Source of the DNA: Virgibacillus siamensis
Lineage (GTDB): Bacteria; Bacillota; Bacilli; Bacillales; Amphibacillaceae
DNA: 64,000 bases
Direction of reading: 5' to 3'
Assembly (NCBI RefSeq): GCF_900162695.1
Contig: NZ_FUIH01000007.1
Location: forward strand, 1,860,001-1,924,000
Numbering within the stretch: the first letter of the stretch is position 1; every line of letters starts with the position of its first letter. The notes beneath the pieces are model-generated. The model saw only the letters and a program-made list of their open reading frames with translations. It ran no database searches and was not told the DNA's origin. This document shows, one piece after another, positions 62,020 through 64,000 of this stretch. Made by a program: the position numbers and the translations under genes.

Positions 62020-63624
62020 TCAGGAAGCTTCTTCTGTAGCTTCTTCTTCATCATCGGTTATGCGGGCTTTTTTCAAGGCGCTGTTCACACCCCAATAAAA
62101 AATCCCCAAAGAACCAAGTGCCATTACAACACTATCCCACGGTCCCGCAAGCAATTGATATGGCATTTCCCCACTCTCTGTTGTCGGACCAAATGATCCA
62201 ATGAGAGACATCAATACCAAGAAGACATAATAACCAAATAACCACCCTGATGCCTTAAAGTCTTCTTTTAGATTTTTACGGATGGATTCATCTTTATCGG
62301 CAAAAGCAAAGAACAAGACAATGGAGCAAACTGTAATTGACACTAGCAAAATAATATTTGACCAGCCGCTCCATAAGGCTACCAATGAGGCGGCCATAAA
62401 TGTGAGCGGACCGATGAAACCAAGACCTTTCAATACGAATGGTCGCTTCAAATCAGGCGCAGATTTACGCAGAGCGGTAACTGAAACTGGACCGGTCATA
62501 TACGTCAGGACAAATGAGAATGTAACGGCACCGATTAATCCGCTCCAGGCCTGGAACTGTGTTGGTAATGTCCAGGCAATCCCCATTATCATTGCAAGCC
62601 ATAAAGCTCCCCGTGGCAACCCTGTTCGTTTATCCACCTTTGCAAAAACACTGTAGAAGTAACCATTCTTTGCCCAGGCAAACATAACGCGGGCAGTTCC
62701 AGAGAGAAAAATATTCCCTGTTGCAGCAGGCGAAATCGCGGAATCCAATAAAACAAGGTTTGCCAGCCACACAATTCCCAAGACACCGGCCAATTTAGCC
62801 CACGGTGATGTAAGTTCAATTCCTGCCCAGCCGTTGCTCAGCATATCACCGGGAACAGCAGCGACATATGCCAACTGCAGTAATACATACAATCCAAGAC
62901 AGAGAACAACAGAAAGAACAATTGCCCACGGAACATCCCTTTGCGGATTTTTCGCTTCACCGGCAAAATCTACAGCCTGCCTGAATCCAAGGAATGAAAA
63001 AGCAATCCCTGCTGCAACCACGGCTTTAAAAATGCCATGAAGTCCCCCTGGATCAGCTCCTCCTGCACTAAAATTGCTGAAATCTGCATTCAGTAGCAGC
63101 ATAATAACAATTAAGATTGGAACAACAAACTTAAAAAATGTGATAAACGTATTGAATTTTCCGAAGAAGTTAACACTCCAGTAGTTGATTAGGAAAAAGA
63201 TAACAACCAATCCTGCCTGCACAGCGAAACCAAGCGCAGACGGACCACCATCAGCCGTTGTCAACGCACCCCAGTAAATCGTTGCATACTGCCGAACAGC
63301 GATAACTTCTACACCGATTACACTTGTATAACCAAGCATGGAAGCGAAACCGACCAGATAACCCACAACTGAACCATGCGAATAATCGGGATAACGGAGA
63401 AAACCACCACTTCTAGGCATTGCTGCGGACATTTCTGCGTAAGTTAAACCAATTAAAATTATTATAAAAGCACCGATTACCCAGGATAACCATGCACTTG
63501 GGCCCGCAAACCCTGCCGCAGTCATGGCACCATAGAGCCATCCTGAACCAATTATTGACCCGCAGCCCAGAAAAGTCAGGTCCAGCAGACTAAGTTTCTT
63601 TTTGAATTGACCTTGATTTGACAA
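62020..63624 (-). CDS. APC family amino-acid permease
   Basis: 534 residues, 12-14 spans. Starts with TTG (63622-63624) behind AAAGGGGGAATT. The APC substrate loop of helix 1 reads GCGSIIGSGWLYGAMTAAG, and helix 6 has GIAFSFLGFRQAVDFAGE. The C-terminus is acidic (DDEEEATEEAS). It takes up an amino acid, identity unknown. Confidence 0.85.
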   Translation of the reverse strand: MSNQGQFKKKLSLLDLTFLGCGSIIGSGWLYGAMTAAGFAGPSAWLSWVIGAFIIILIGLTYAEMSAAMPRSGGFLRYPDYSHGSVVGYLVGFASMLGYTSVIGVEVIAVRQYATIYWGALTTADGGPSALGFAVQAGLVVIFFLINYWSVNFFGKFNTFITFFKFVVPILIVIMLLLNADFSNFSAGGADPGGLHGIFKAVVAAGIAFSFLGFRQAVDFAGEAKNPQRDVPWAIVLSVVLCLGLYVLLQLAYVAAVPGDMLSNGWAGIELTSPWAKLAGVLGIVWLANLVLLDSAISPAATGNIFLSGTARVMFAWAKNGYFYSVFAKVDKRTGLPRGALWLAMIMGIAWTLPTQFQAWSGLIGAVTFSFVLTYMTGPVSVTALRKSAPDLKRPFVLKGLGFIGPLTFMAASLVALWSGWSNIILLVSITVCSIVLFFAFADKDESIRKNLKEDFKASGWLFGYYVFLVLMSLIGSFGPTTESGEMPYQLLAGPWDSVVMALGSLGIFYWGVNSALKKARITDDEEEATEEAS

Positions 63625-63842
63625 AGTAAATTCCCCCTTTAATTAACAAACAAGGATTTTCCGGTAAACTATAATTTATGTATTCCCTCCCTCCGCTTTA
63701 CAATTTTTCCATGATCATAATTTGGATTTCATCCTAATCACACTGTAAATAGCGAAATGGCATTTTCTGCTATTTAATACCTAGTATATAATTCACAAAA
63801 AATGTTGTCAAACAATTCCTAAAATACACATTAACAGGAAAA

Positions 63843-63969
63843 TTGGATTAATTGGAAGAGCAGTATAATACAGGATTTATTGGAATAAATAAACATTTAA
63901 TTTCAGGAGGTATACGATACGGCTATCCTAATAATAATATGGCGCAAATCCTCATGCGGATTTGCGCCT
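63843..63969 (+). other. Promoter, Shine-Dalgarno and hairpin cassette at the right edge
   Basis: TATAAT (63864-63869) with a poor TTGGAT about 15 bp upstream, AGGAGG at 63905-63910, and a perfect 11-bp stem GGCGCAAATCC/GGATTTGCGCC (63941-63951, 63958-63968). Only an 11-codon ATG frame (63939-63974) lies within. It may be a small RNA, a leader of a gene beyond the window, or a decayed gene. The remaining 63625-63840 shows only the AT-rich leader of the permease. Confidence 0.35.
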
Positions 63970-64000
63970 TGTAACGTCCTTTTAACGCTCATTTTAAAAT

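Noticed and set aside
1..64000. CRISPR arrays, tRNA or rRNA genes, insertion sequences, prophage
   Set aside because: No regular repeat-spacer pattern, no tRNA/rRNA-like sequence, and no transposase, integrase or phage structural proteins among the frames; the 21-bp arrays have no spacers of CRISPR size.

Overview
The window reads as chromosomal sequence from a low-GC Bacillaceae bacterium, probably a halophilic or alkaliphilic relative of Virgibacillus, Oceanobacillus or Lentibacillus. This is an inference from strong Shine-Dalgarno sites, AT-rich spacers, Na+-coupled transporters and gene order. The order of several blocks matches the Bacillus subtilis yut/yun/yur/yus region: yutD, yutC-like lipoprotein, lytH/yunA, yunBCDE, suf, metNPQ, yusE, yusF, gcvH, yusI and fadENA. 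No rRNA, tRNA, CRISPR array, insertion sequence or prophage was seen, so most of the window is ordinary core and transporter sequence.

Layout. 1-5.9 kb: leftward Tad/Flp pilus operon (cpaB, tadZ, tadA, tadB, tadC, Flp pilin, then a lipoprotein cut by the window edge). 5.9-8.6 kb: a divergent spacer with a 44-bp perfect palindrome and an MhqR-type operator, a small unknown protein, yutD, a YhcN-like lipoprotein and a LytH-like endopeptidase. 8.6-12.5 kb: a 21-bp repeat array, a SNF-family amino-acid transporter with its 32-residue MetS-like subunit, and an NhaC-family transporter behind a lysine riboswitch. 12.6-16.1 kb: yunB-C-D-E. 16.2-22.5 kb: ProP-like MFS, DedA, TatA, phosphate transport (DUF47 and PiT), a small membrane protein and a nucleoside hydrolase. 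22.6-27.8 kb: sufCDSUB. 28.1-31.3 kb: a small unknown gene and metNPQ behind a SAM-I riboswitch. 31.3-38.8 kb: thiol and Toprim proteins, gcvH, an ArsC-like protein and the FadR-controlled fadN-fadA-fadE operon. 38.9-43.7 kb: a YitT protein, then a Zur-controlled zinc operon (znuA-C-B-zur) running into two fluC/crcB genes.

43.7-49.7 kb: two copies of a GCTGGGACA-type inverted-repeat element, a VLRF1-type release-factor-like protein, a guanidinium exporter pair behind a guanidine-I riboswitch, a second YitT protein, a nitroreductase, a secreted NlpC/P60 hydrolase and CorA. 49.7-58.2 kb: a second type of 21-bp array, isocitrate lyase, a tiny zinc-ribbon protein, an aromatic-acid-exporter-like protein, another GGTTGAT array, the cell-envelope stress operon liaI-H-F-S-R, a flavin monooxygenase and a DUF1836 regulator. 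58.2-64 kb: hemolysin-III-like protein, a MarR-MFS operon, an M42 aminopeptidase, a structured RNA-like element, an APC permease and a short promoter/RBS/hairpin cassette at the edge.

Three themes link the genes. Metal and sulfur homeostasis covers suf, met, znu/zur and corA. Envelope and toxic-compound defence covers lia, guanidinium and fluoride export, and MarR-MFS. Much of the regulation is by RNA (lysine, SAM and guanidine riboswitches and many intrinsic terminators). The least explained signals are the three 21-bp-periodic arrays, the structured element at about 61.9-62.0 kb, the 44-bp palindrome, and an MhqR-type operator in front of an unknown gene.
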